Part shown: positions 5,217 to 10,702 of the stretch, in pieces
How the letters are laid out: each line of letters opens with the position of its first letter
Position numbering within the stretch: position 1 is the stretch's first letter
Origin: Patescibacteria group bacterium
GTDB lineage: Bacteria; Patescibacteriota; Minisyncoccia; JAHIHE01
DNA length: 10,702 bases
NCBI GenBank assembly: GCA_018899995.1
Contig: JAHIHE010000076.1
Span: 1 to 10,702 of the forward strand
Direction: 5' to 3'
The notes under the pieces: model-generated
The model's database searches: none
Seen by the model: only the letters and a program-made list of their open reading frames with translations
Told to the model about the DNA's origin: nothing
Translations under genes and position numbers: made by a program

Positions 5217-5825
5217 TTACTTTGCGCTTATTTCAACTAAAGAATCTCTTCTTCCCGGTATCGCCCCTTTTATCGCCAACAAATTATTTTCTTTCGCGAC
5301 TTCCATAACAGCAAGGCCTCTCGCGCTTATCCGCGCTCCGCCCATTCTTCCTGGCATTTTTACTCCTTTTACCACATGTTCGGGAAATCTCGGTCCGACT
5401 GATCCCCTTTCGCGGCTGCTGTGCTTTTGCCCGTGCGAAGCGGGACCGCCCCTGAATCCGTGCCGCTTCATTCCGCCGGCATAACCTTTCGCCTTGCTGA
5501 TGCCGCTTACTTTGACAATGTCTCCCTGGCTGAAAGCCGATACATCAATAATTTGTCCGATTTTATAAGCGTTCGGGTCCGCAACTATAAACTCTTTCAT
5601 GTATTTGAACCGGCCGAGTTTTTTGATTTGTCCGGCAAGCGGCTTGGAAATTCTTTTGGCTTTGCCGAAGCCGATTTGTATCGCGTTATAGCCCTCTTTT
5701 TCTTTGCTGATGATTTTAGTCACCACGCACGGACCCGCTTCAACTAAAGTAACCGGAATCATTTTTCCGTTTTTGTCATAGACTCTTGTCATTGCTATTT
5801 TTTTTCCTAAAATGAATTTCGTCAT
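5217..5825 (-). CDS. rplC: 50S ribosomal protein uL3
   Basis: uL3 is an early assembly protein of the 50S subunit whose long loop reaches towards the peptidyl-transferase centre. It reads MTKFILGKKIAMTRVYDKNG at the N-terminus, with QIGFGKAK (50-57), GYAGGMKRHGFRGGPASHGQ (114-133) and MPGRMGGARIS (157-167). The length is 202 (E. coli 209). In the loop, residues 141-154 read GSVGPRFPEHVVKG, whereas E. coli has GSIGQNQTPGKVFKG; the segment is one residue shorter and has no glutamine, so the PrmB-type methylation target is absent. The ATG at 5823-5825 follows a highly structured 269-base spacer, and its context (ATAATTATGAC) is duplicated 29 bases upstream. Confidence 0.97.
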   Translation of the reverse strand: MTKFILGKKIAMTRVYDKNGKMIPVTLVEAGPCVVTKIISKEKEGYNAIQIGFGKAKRISKPLAGQIKKLGRFKYMKEFIVADPNAYKIGQIIDVSAFSQGDIVKVSGISKAKGYAGGMKRHGFRGGPASHGQKHSSRERGSVGPRFPEHVVKGVKMPGRMGGARISARGLAVMEVAKENNLLAIKGAIPGRRDSLVEISAK

Positions 5826-5827
5826 AA

Positions 5828-5854
5828 TTATCTGCGAGAGGAGCGAGTAGTCAT
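5828..5854 (-). promoter_or_regulatory. Nine-codon upstream ORF before rplC
   Basis: On the minus strand ATG (5854-5852) opens MTTRSSRR and stops at TAA (5830-5828), two bases before the rplC ATG. Its start context ATAATTATGAC (5860-5850) is an 11-base direct repeat of the rplC start context (5831-5821). The upstream copy is also part of a perfect palindrome, GTCATAATTATGAC (5850-5863). Ribosomes starting here would terminate on top of the rplC start. Translation is not shown; it may be only a duplicated initiation site. Confidence 0.3.
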
Positions 5855-5861
5855 AATTATG

Positions 5862-5978
5862 ACGCCCCGCACCGATTCTCTGGTTAAATTCTATATTTTC
5901 AATATAGCAAGCCGCAGGCGATTCCGCGCGTTAAACTGTTACAAAACAATAACCTCATTCGGAATCGGCGCGGGGTGC
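5862..5978 (-). ncRNA. Candidate structured leader RNA of rplC
   Basis: In the minus-strand RNA CCCCGCGCCGATTC (5975-5962) pairs with GAATCGGTGCGGGG (5878-5865) over 14 positions, one of them G-U. Inside are GGTTA (5954-5950) with TAACC (5886-5882), a bulged CGCGG/CCTGCG helix (5928-5913), and a seven-bp hairpin CTATATT-GAA-AATATAG (5907-5891). The domain begins 17 bases after the T-tract of the terminator-like hairpin at 6005-6040 and ends just before the uORF. The helices are read directly from the sequence. That they form a regulatory RNA, for instance a ribosomal-protein leader, is inference. I do not recognise it as a known class. Confidence 0.4.
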
Positions 5979-5994
5979 CATTCCAAAAAATTTT

Positions 5995-6040
5995 AAAACA
6001 CAAAACCGAGCTTTAGTCAGATTCAAGCCATTAGCTCGGT
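5995..6040 (-). terminator. Intrinsic terminator between rpsJ and rplC
   Basis: In the minus-strand RNA ACCGAGCT (6040-6033) pairs with AGCTCGGT (6012-6005) over eight bp around a 20-base loop, followed by TTTGTGTTTT (6004-5995). It lies 55 bases after the rpsJ stop. It has the shape of a factor-independent terminator, which would separate tuf-surface protein-rpsJ from the rest, or act as an attenuator for rplC onwards. The loop is long, so efficiency may be partial. Confidence 0.6.
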
Positions 6041-6049
6041 ATAATCTTG

Positions 6050-6088
6050 ACTAATTTAGTATCCCGAGTACTCGGGACTTGAATTAGT
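6050..6088. repeat. Palindromic hairpin just after rpsJ
   Basis: TCCCGAGTACTCGGGA (6062-6077) is a perfect 16-base palindrome, flanked by ACTAATT (6050-6056) and AATTAGT (6082-6088), which also pair. The whole forms a hairpin with an internal loop, starting seven bases after the rpsJ stop on the minus strand. No T-run follows directly. It may protect the 3' end of upstream mRNA or be part of the terminator region. Confidence 0.5.
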
Positions 6089-6094
6089 TTATAA

Positions 6095-6451
6095 CTACAT
6101 TTTTATTTCAATGTCCACTCCTGCCGGCAGTGACAGATTCGCCAACGCGTCAATAATTCTTGAATTAGGATTGATAATATCTATAAGCCGCTTGTGAATC
6201 CTCATCTCAAACTGGTCTCGCGCGTCCTTATGCACAAAAGTAGATTTATTCACGGTGTATTTCCTTTTTTCAGTGGGAAGAGGAATAGGGCCCTTGATTT
6301 CCGAGCCGCCGCGCAAGGCAGTTTCAGCGATTAACTTCGCGGATTCGTCAATAATATTGTTATCGTACGATTTGATTTTAATCCTAATTCTTGGTTTAAC
6401 TTCTTCTTCCTTGGAAGAATCAATTTCGCCAGCGGCTTTCTTAGCGGTCAT
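6095..6451 (-). CDS. rpsJ: 30S ribosomal protein uS10
   Basis: uS10 is a 30S head protein and, with NusB, part of transcription antitermination complexes. The core is clear: RIRIKIKSYDNNIIDESAKLI (about 21-41), then IKGPIPLPTEKRKYTVNKST with FVHKDARDQFEMRIHKRLID (52-91), and LSLPAGVDIEIKM at the C-terminus. The length is 118 against ~102-105; the extra residues are a charged N-terminal extension (MTAKKAAGEIDSSKEEEVKP). The ATG at 6449-6451 is the first in frame. It is 28 bases after the surface-protein gene with no terminator between them, so it is probably transcribed with it. A terminator-like hairpin follows rpsJ, so it may end that transcript. No Shine-Dalgarno is seen. Confidence 0.96.
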   Translation of the reverse strand: MTAKKAAGEIDSSKEEEVKPRIRIKIKSYDNNIIDESAKLIAETALRGGSEIKGPIPLPTEKRKYTVNKSTFVHKDARDQFEMRIHKRLIDIINPNSRIIDALANLSLPAGVDIEIKM

Positions 6452-6479
6452 TTTCTTATAAATTTATTATTTTATTATT

Positions 6480-8978
6480 TTATTGCAGTTCTTGTCCCTG
6501 GCTATATGAACTCTCATCTGTGCTATTAATTTGATATACGGAATCTGCGTCAAAACCCAATCTTTGAAAAGCAGTCATATCTTTAACATGATTTCTTGCG
6601 CCCGTATCTCCGCTTGGACTTAATTTATATACTTTTCCGTTTTCCGCCCGGACCAAATTTGAAGTCGTAAAACTATCCAAAGCGCTTTTATCAACCTTAA
6701 TAATATTTTCCCATTTCAGATGGCCATAACTTCTAAATACTGATGGACTCAAAATAAGCCTTTTGTAAGCCTTATTTCCGGCATACTTCACGACATACAC
6801 ATCAGGATCGCCGACAACTTGAATTGTGGCGCCACCTGGAATGTTGGCTACTGAAATAGAAGTATCCGGAAGAGAACTAATCGTGCCTGACGAATATTCA
6901 TTGACATCTGACCATTTATACCCTGACTGTGTAAATTCTTTCGGCGTTTGAATCCAATACTTCTTGCAATCTCTAATAACGTAAATTTTTGGGTCGCCCG
7001 GAAGTTTGACTAAGGTTCCGTCAGGAAGAAGGCAGGGAGGAATAACGGAGACGATACTAAAGGGCGCGTCGCTGTCGTCAGCAACCTTTACACCTAATCT
7101 TTCACTCAATCCTGGCGCCCTTACTGATAATACATAAGAACCAACAAAAATATCGGCAGGAATGGTCCATCTTGCAATATCCATATCGTTTGACACGTTA
7201 TTAAAAAGAATCTTTTCAGTTTTGGTATCGGACCGAATTATAGAAACTACCATATCTTGTCCTTTTGGGAGATTTTGAGATACCCATTTGATATCGTAAG
7301 TATTCCCAACCACCCACTGTTCCCCTCCATTGGGAGAAATGACGGTGAGAGAGGGAGTTGTTGCCCATACTTCAATAACTTCAATAGTGATTGAGGTTTT
7401 TGCTGTTTGTTGGCGGTCATCAGTGACAGTAAAATTAATCGTATAATTTCCAGTTTTGCTGTAAGCGTGGGTGAAAGTAGTTGTTTGGCCTGCTCCAGAT
7501 GAAAATGCTCTCTGTTCAGAGGTTAATGATGAAACTTCGTCACCCCATCTAACTGAATAAGTTAATGGTCCATTTTCCGGGTCGCGGGCATTTATCGTCC
7601 AAGTGCCTTGCTCATTAACTTTCAACTGCGTTGGCGCAGTCACGCCATCAATCACTGGCGCCAGATTCGTCCCTGCCGTAACAATGCTAAACGGCGCGTC
7701 GCTGGTGTCGGAATAAACTTTTGAAACACTGCTATTTCGACCATAACGGGCATCAACAACCTCTATTTTATGATTACGATGTTCGGGTAGAGTTATACAA
7801 GGCAATGATAAACATTCCGTCTTCTCAGGCACAGCCCAAGAATAATTTCCAATTGAAGCGCTTAGATTGGAAATTAATCTGGCCACCCTATAGGATCCTT
7901 CATTAACGGGATCTGCGCTTAAAAGATTAATATTTATTTGCTCTAACCCGCTTGATTTCCATGTGACACTATATGTCTTCCCAACTTGCCACTGCTCCCC
8001 GCCATTAGGCGAGAGGACGGTGATGGAAGGGACTGACTTACAAACACCGTTTTGACAACCATATGGACAATAGGTTCTATCTACATTAACCAATGACGAA
8101 CAATCAGTTCCTGTTGAAGTATTACACTTTCTTTTATTCGCATATCCTGTTCCGTCAGAGAGATTTTCGCAATAGTCTTCGTAGAAATAACCACCACAAG
8201 TAACGCCTGCTTTAGTTGTTTCTCGCACACAAGTTACTGGCGTAATTGCCTCAACAATGCTGAAGTAGTTATCGCTGTAATCGGACATTTCTCTCACAGC
8301 ACTATTAAGACCCACTCGGATTTTATAATTATCTCCGGCTTTGACGGGCTCATTTACTAGCCAAATAAGTTGTCCGTCAGAAAGAGACAGATTTTGCGCA
8401 AGTGCCACCAAATATTGGTTATTTTTGTATAAATCAATATTGACGCTATCGCTTGGAAGCCCTCCGTTTGACATCCAAGTAACTTTGTATTTTGTCACTA
8501 ACTCTATTTTTTCCCCGCCATTGGGCGAGAGGACGGTAATGGAGGGAGTCCCTGTCGCCGCAATACTGAACGCCGCGTCGCTTTCATCAAAAACTGAAGA
8601 ATTGCCATACAATTCAACGCGTGCTTTGTATGTACCAAATCCAAGCATATTGCTAGCTAGATTAAAAGTGTAACTTCTAGCTGATGAAAAAAGTGTATTG
8701 GTAAGAATTATTGGCGCAGAAGGTGCATCGGTATTTATCAGTTTTACAATAAAAGTCCAATCAGCGCCGCTATCAACAATATTTGGGGAAATATTGGTTG
8801 CCGTCCATGTAATAGTGCGCATGGTATCTAATGTCCACTGTTCCCCGCCGTTGGGAGATGTAACTTGAATGGCGCTTGTTTCACTTGCTTTTGCGCTAAA
8901 AGTTCCGCCAAAGATTATCAAAATCGCAACAAGCGCTCCTAAAACGCAAACAAACGGTTTTTTAAAACTTTTTACCAT
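6480..8978 (-). CDS. Secreted multidomain surface protein with SPNGGEQW modules
   Basis: An 832-residue predicted extracellular protein. A signal peptide covers residues 1-31 (basic MVKSFKKP, hydrophobic 9-27, AKA before the likely cleavage). Four beta modules of the Kre9/KNH-like type begin with SPNGGE at 41, 151, 323 and 548, each ending near a [SD]xAxFSI or YFSIV motif. Between modules 2 and 3 lies a segment with eight cysteines (250, 261, 270, 285, 293, 304, 308, 313), probably disulfide-bonded. Residues about 439-536 look like a PKD domain (NARDPENGPLTYSVRWGD ... YTINFTVTDD). The C-terminus (651-818) has three repeats of the pattern GDPxxYxxxxxxKxxI..F...GYxW. No LPXTG, SLH or C-terminal membrane segment is seen, so the anchor is unknown. 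It could serve in attachment to host cells or in the cell envelope. Its position between tuf and rpsJ, with gaps of 25 and 28 bases, is unusual. Confidence 0.9.
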   Translation of the reverse strand: MVKSFKKPFVCVLGALVAILIIFGGTFSAKASETSAIQVTSPNGGEQWTLDTMRTITWTATNISPNIVDSGADWTFIVKLINTDAPSAPIILTNTLFSSARSYTFNLASNMLGFGTYKARVELYGNSSVFDESDAAFSIAATGTPSITVLSPNGGEKIELVTKYKVTWMSNGGLPSDSVNIDLYKNNQYLVALAQNLSLSDGQLIWLVNEPVKAGDNYKIRVGLNSAVREMSDYSDNYFSIVEAITPVTCVRETTKAGVTCGGYFYEDYCENLSDGTGYANKRKCNTSTGTDCSSLVNVDRTYCPYGCQNGVCKSVPSITVLSPNGGEQWQVGKTYSVTWKSSGLEQININLLSADPVNEGSYRVARLISNLSASIGNYSWAVPEKTECLSLPCITLPEHRNHKIEVVDARYGRNSSVSKVYSDTSDAPFSIVTAGTNLAPVIDGVTAPTQLKVNEQGTWTINARDPENGPLTYSVRWGDEVSSLTSEQRAFSSGAGQTTTFTHAYSKTGNYTINFTVTDDRQQTAKTSITIEVIEVWATTPSLTVISPNGGEQWVVGNTYDIKWVSQNLPKGQDMVVSIIRSDTKTEKILFNNVSNDMDIARWTIPADIFVGSYVLSVRAPGLSERLGVKVADDSDAPFSIVSVIPPCLLPDGTLVKLPGDPKIYVIRDCKKYWIQTPKEFTQSGYKWSDVNEYSSGTISSLPDTSISVANIPGGATIQVVGDPDVYVVKYAGNKAYKRLILSPSVFRSYGHLKWENIIKVDKSALDSFTTSNLVRAENGKVYKLSPSGDTGARNHVKDMTAFQRLGFDADSVYQINSTDESSYSQGQELQ

Positions 8979-9003
8979 TTTTTTGTTAGTTATATTAATT
9001 TTA

Positions 9004-10203
9004 TTATTTAATTATTTTTGTCACAACTCCTGCGCCGACAGTATGTCCGCCTTCTCTTATCGCGAATCTCATCTCCTGCTCAAGCGCCACCGGAGAAATC
9101 AGCTTTATCGCCAGATTTACCGTATCCCCAGGCATAACCATTTCCGTGCCTTTCGGCAGAGTCGCCTCGCCGGTCACATCAGTCGTCCTGATATAGAATT
9201 GCGGCCTGTAACCGTTGAAAAACGGGGTGTGTCTTCCGCCTTCTTCTTTGGTCAAAACATAAACTTCGGCTTCAAATTCGGTATGCGGCGTAATGCTTCC
9301 GGGTTTTGCCAAGACCTGTCCGCGCTCCACATCTTCTTTTTTGGTGCCCCGAAGCAGCACTCCCGCGTTGTCTCCGGCCTGACCTTTATCAAGCGACTTG
9401 TTGAACATTTCAATTCCTGTCACGACCGTTTTAGCAGTCGGCTTAAGCCCAACAATTTCCACCTCATTGCTTAAACTAATCACGCCTCTTTCAATTTTTC
9501 CAGTTACTACTGTTCCGCGGCCTTCAATGGAAAACACATCTTCTATAGGCATCATAAACGGCTTGTCAACTTCGCGAACCGGCTCGGGAATCGTTTCGTC
9601 CAGCGTCTTGACAAGCTGCATAATCGGGCCGCATTTCGGGCAGGAGTCCTGTCCGCAGTGATGCTCCAGCGCCTGCAAGGCGGAACCCTTGATTACTGGA
9701 ATCTTGTCGCCTGGGAACTTATATTTGGTCAAAAGCTCGCGGACTTCCTCCTCCACTAAAGAAATCAGTTCGGGATCGCTCACTTGGTCAACTTTATTCA
9801 AAAAAACCACAATTTGCGGCACGCCGACCTGGCGGGCAAGCAAAATGTGCTCTCGCGTCTGAGGCATAGGACCGTCAACCGCGCTTACCACTAAAATCGC
9901 GCCGTCCATCTGGGCCGCGCCGGTAATCATGTTTTTGATATAGTCCGCGTGTCCCGGACAATCCACATGAGCGTAATGACGCTTATCGGTCTCGTATTCG
10001 CAGTGCGCGGTGGCGATTGTAATTCCGCGCGCCTTTGATTCGGGCGCCTTATCCAGATCTTCCACGCCCTTGTCCTGCGCTTTTTTGCCCGCCGCTTTCA
10101 GGCATTTTAAAATTGCCGCGGTCAAAGTTGTTTTGCCATGGTCAACATGGCCGATAGTGCCGACATTGATATGCGTTTTTGTTCTTTCAAATTTTTCTGT
10201 CAT
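9004..10203 (-). CDS. tuf: Elongation factor Tu
   Basis: EF-Tu is the GTPase that delivers aminoacyl-tRNA to the ribosomal A site. From the ATG at 10201-10203 it reads MTEKFERTKTHINVGTIGHV, with the P-loop GHVDHGKT (18-25), switch I RGITI (59-63), DCPGH (81-85, His85 matching the catalytic histidine), NKVD (136-139) and GSAL (173-176). Domains 2 and 3 follow from about residue 210 (RGTVVTGKIERGVI; GGRHTPFFNGYRPQFYIRTTDVTG), ending VVTKIIK. The length of 399 is normal. An in-frame GTG at 10257 would add 18 non-family residues and is rejected. Residues 181-192 read HHCGQDSCPKCG, a cysteine cluster absent from E. coli EF-Tu. The gene is preceded by a good promoter and followed closely by the surface-protein gene. 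Confidence 0.98.
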   Translation of the reverse strand: MTEKFERTKTHINVGTIGHVDHGKTTLTAAILKCLKAAGKKAQDKGVEDLDKAPESKARGITIATAHCEYETDKRHYAHVDCPGHADYIKNMITGAAQMDGAILVVSAVDGPMPQTREHILLARQVGVPQIVVFLNKVDQVSDPELISLVEEEVRELLTKYKFPGDKIPVIKGSALQALEHHCGQDSCPKCGPIMQLVKTLDETIPEPVREVDKPFMMPIEDVFSIEGRGTVVTGKIERGVISLSNEVEIVGLKPTAKTVVTGIEMFNKSLDKGQAGDNAGVLLRGTKKEDVERGQVLAKPGSITPHTEFEAEVYVLTKEEGGRHTPFFNGYRPQFYIRTTDVTGEATLPKGTEMVMPGDTVNLAIKLISPVALEQEMRFAIREGGHTVGAGVVTKIIK

Positions 10204-10290
10204 AGTATTTTTGTTTATTTTATATTTAAAATAATTTAAGCCGTAATTTATTTTCACCGCAAAAGCGGGAAATTTATACTATTTAATCAT

Positions 10291-10317
10291 ATTATAACAG
10301 TATCAAAAAATAGTCAA
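10291..10317 (-). promoter_or_regulatory. Sigma70-type promoter of tuf
   Basis: On the minus strand TTGACT (10317-10312) and a perfect TATAAT (10296-10291) are 15 bases apart, with TG one base before the -10 (TGTTATAAT, extended -10). The overlapping TAATAT gives a 17-base spacer. Transcription would begin near 10284, leaving an untranslated leader of about 80 bases that contains a small CCGC-TTTT-GCGG hairpin (10257-10268). It is the obvious promoter for tuf and the genes after it. Confidence 0.65.
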
Positions 10318-10556
10318 GCCCCCAAATAGCAAAATGTGGATATTGCTTGTTTGAGAAGAATAATCAAAAAAACCGGACATTGATTTTATCAGCGCAGCCC
10401 CTTTGCGGCAAACTAATCCACATCAAAATATCAAGCATCTCTATAACAACTTTTTAATTTTACACCAAGATGAAAATTTTGGCAAGAGAGAGTATAGTTA
10501 AAAGCCGATTTTTTGCTGTTTCTGCGCTTATTCCCTCCTCCGGCAGTCAGACGCAT
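10318..10556. other. Gene-free region upstream of the tuf promoter
   Basis: I find no convincing gene in about 240 bases. It contains two DnaA-box-like nonamers in opposite orientation (TGTGGATAT at 10335-10343; TAATCCACA at 10414-10422), each one mismatch from TTATCCACA or its complement. They are part of an 8-bp inverted repeat, ATGTGGAT/ATCCACAT. It also contains a second promoter-like sequence. A 41-codon minus frame exists (10431-10556) but lacks support. Confidence 0.4.
10457..10485 (-). promoter_or_regulatory. Possible second promoter upstream of tuf
   Basis: TTGCCA (10485-10480) and TAAAAT (10462-10457) on the minus strand are separated by exactly 17 bases. Both hexamers are good but not perfect matches to the vegetative consensus. 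If used, the transcript would carry about 250 bases of leader before tuf. AT-rich DNA yields such matches by chance, so this is weaker than the promoter at 10291-10317. Confidence 0.3.
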
Positions 10557-10598
10557 AAAACCCTTATTCCACCATTCGCGCGAATTAGGGCATAAGGG
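10557..10598 (-). terminator. Terminator-like hairpin after the right-edge frame
   Basis: In the minus-strand RNA CCCTTAT (10598-10592) pairs with ATAAGGG (10567-10561), with an inner palindrome ATTCGCGCGAAT (10573-10584) and two further G-C pairs, followed by TTTT (10560-10557). It begins four bases after the stop codon of the frame that enters from the right edge. The T-run is short, so termination may be partial. Confidence 0.5.
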
Positions 10599-10602
10599 AA
10601 AA

Positions 10603-10702
10603 TTAATATTTGCGGAAAATTTGATTGAAAATTATTTCCGCGATTTTGCCTTTAATAAGATCTTTTGAAAATTTTGGGGTTATATTTTCAATATGAATTA
10701 AT
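10603..10702 (-). CDS. C-terminal end of an unknown protein (cut by window edge)
   Basis: An open frame enters from the right edge and gives 32 residues ending FSKDLIKGKIAEIIFNQIFRKY before TAA (10605-10603). There is no start codon in view. The amphipathic pattern and codon use look like real coding sequence, and a terminator-like hairpin follows the stop directly. I have an impression of similar KxDLIKGKIAExIFxxMFR stretches near the N-terminus of uncharacterised Patescibacteria proteins. If so, this copy would be cut short by its stop. The function is not recognised. Confidence 0.5.
   Translation of the reverse strand, partial: LIHIENITPKFSKDLIKGKIAEIIFNQIFRKY

Noticed and set aside
5960..5990. 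T-box-like word TGGCACCCCGCG on the minus strand in the rplC leader.
   Set aside because: It resembles the T-box core (TGGNACCGCG), but has two extra bases, lies after rather than before the terminator, and no specifier stem is visible upstream.
6040..6045. Perfect TATAAT on the plus strand beside the rpsJ terminator.
   Set aside because: No acceptable -35 lies 15-19 bases upstream, and the transcript would be antisense to rpsJ with no gene to serve.
10431..10556. A 41-residue minus-strand ORF (MRLTAGGGNKRRNSKKSAFN...) upstream of tuf.
   Set aside because: It is short, has no Shine-Dalgarno or recognised family, overlaps a promoter-like sequence, and starts inside a terminator tail. It could be real but cannot be supported.

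Overview
The window is a translation-gene cluster read entirely on the minus strand. From the right edge, in transcription order, it holds tuf (EF-Tu), a large secreted surface protein, rpsJ, rplC, rplD, rplW, rplB, rpsS, rplV, rpsC, rplP, rpmC, rpsQ and rplN, the last cut by the left edge. From rpsJ on, this is the standard bacterial S10 operon running into the spc operon. The organism is most likely a Patescibacterium (Candidate Phyla Radiation, Parcubacteria-like). The reasons are the SPNGGEQW-module surface protein with its C-terminal 'GDPxxYxxxxxxKxxI...GYxW' repeats, the simple-sequence AT-rich spacers with GC-rich palindromes, and the near-absence of Shine-Dalgarno sequences. This placement is inference. 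Most complete genes end in TAA (two in TAG) and none uses UGA as stop or sense codon, so the code appears standard but is not fully tested.

Right part (about 8979-10702): a short reading frame with a terminator-like hairpin at the edge, about 350 bases without a convincing gene, then a good promoter (10291-10317) about 80 bases before tuf. The EF-Tu is complete and carries a three-cysteine cluster in its G domain. The secreted-protein gene follows 25 bases after tuf and ends 28 bases before rpsJ, with no visible terminator or promoter between them. A predicted extracellular protein therefore seems to be co-transcribed with translation genes.

Middle (about 5826-6094): after rpsJ comes a 269-base spacer that is far more structured than the others. 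It has a palindromic hairpin, an intrinsic terminator, a 14-bp long-range stem enclosing further helices, and a 9-codon upstream ORF that stops two bases before the rplC start. This is the best candidate in the window for an undescribed regulatory RNA.

Left part (1-5825): eleven large- and small-subunit protein genes separated by short AT-rich spacers. Several spacers are built from short repeated words (TTAAATTG, AAAGTTnnT, CCAAAAA, AATTTCTAAT) arranged as inverted repeats. In three cases the repeat runs into the 3' end of the preceding gene. Two GC-rich palindromes are embedded here, one inside the rpsS tail. At the rplP-rpmC junction three copies of one motif can form two mutually exclusive hairpins around the rpmC start codon.
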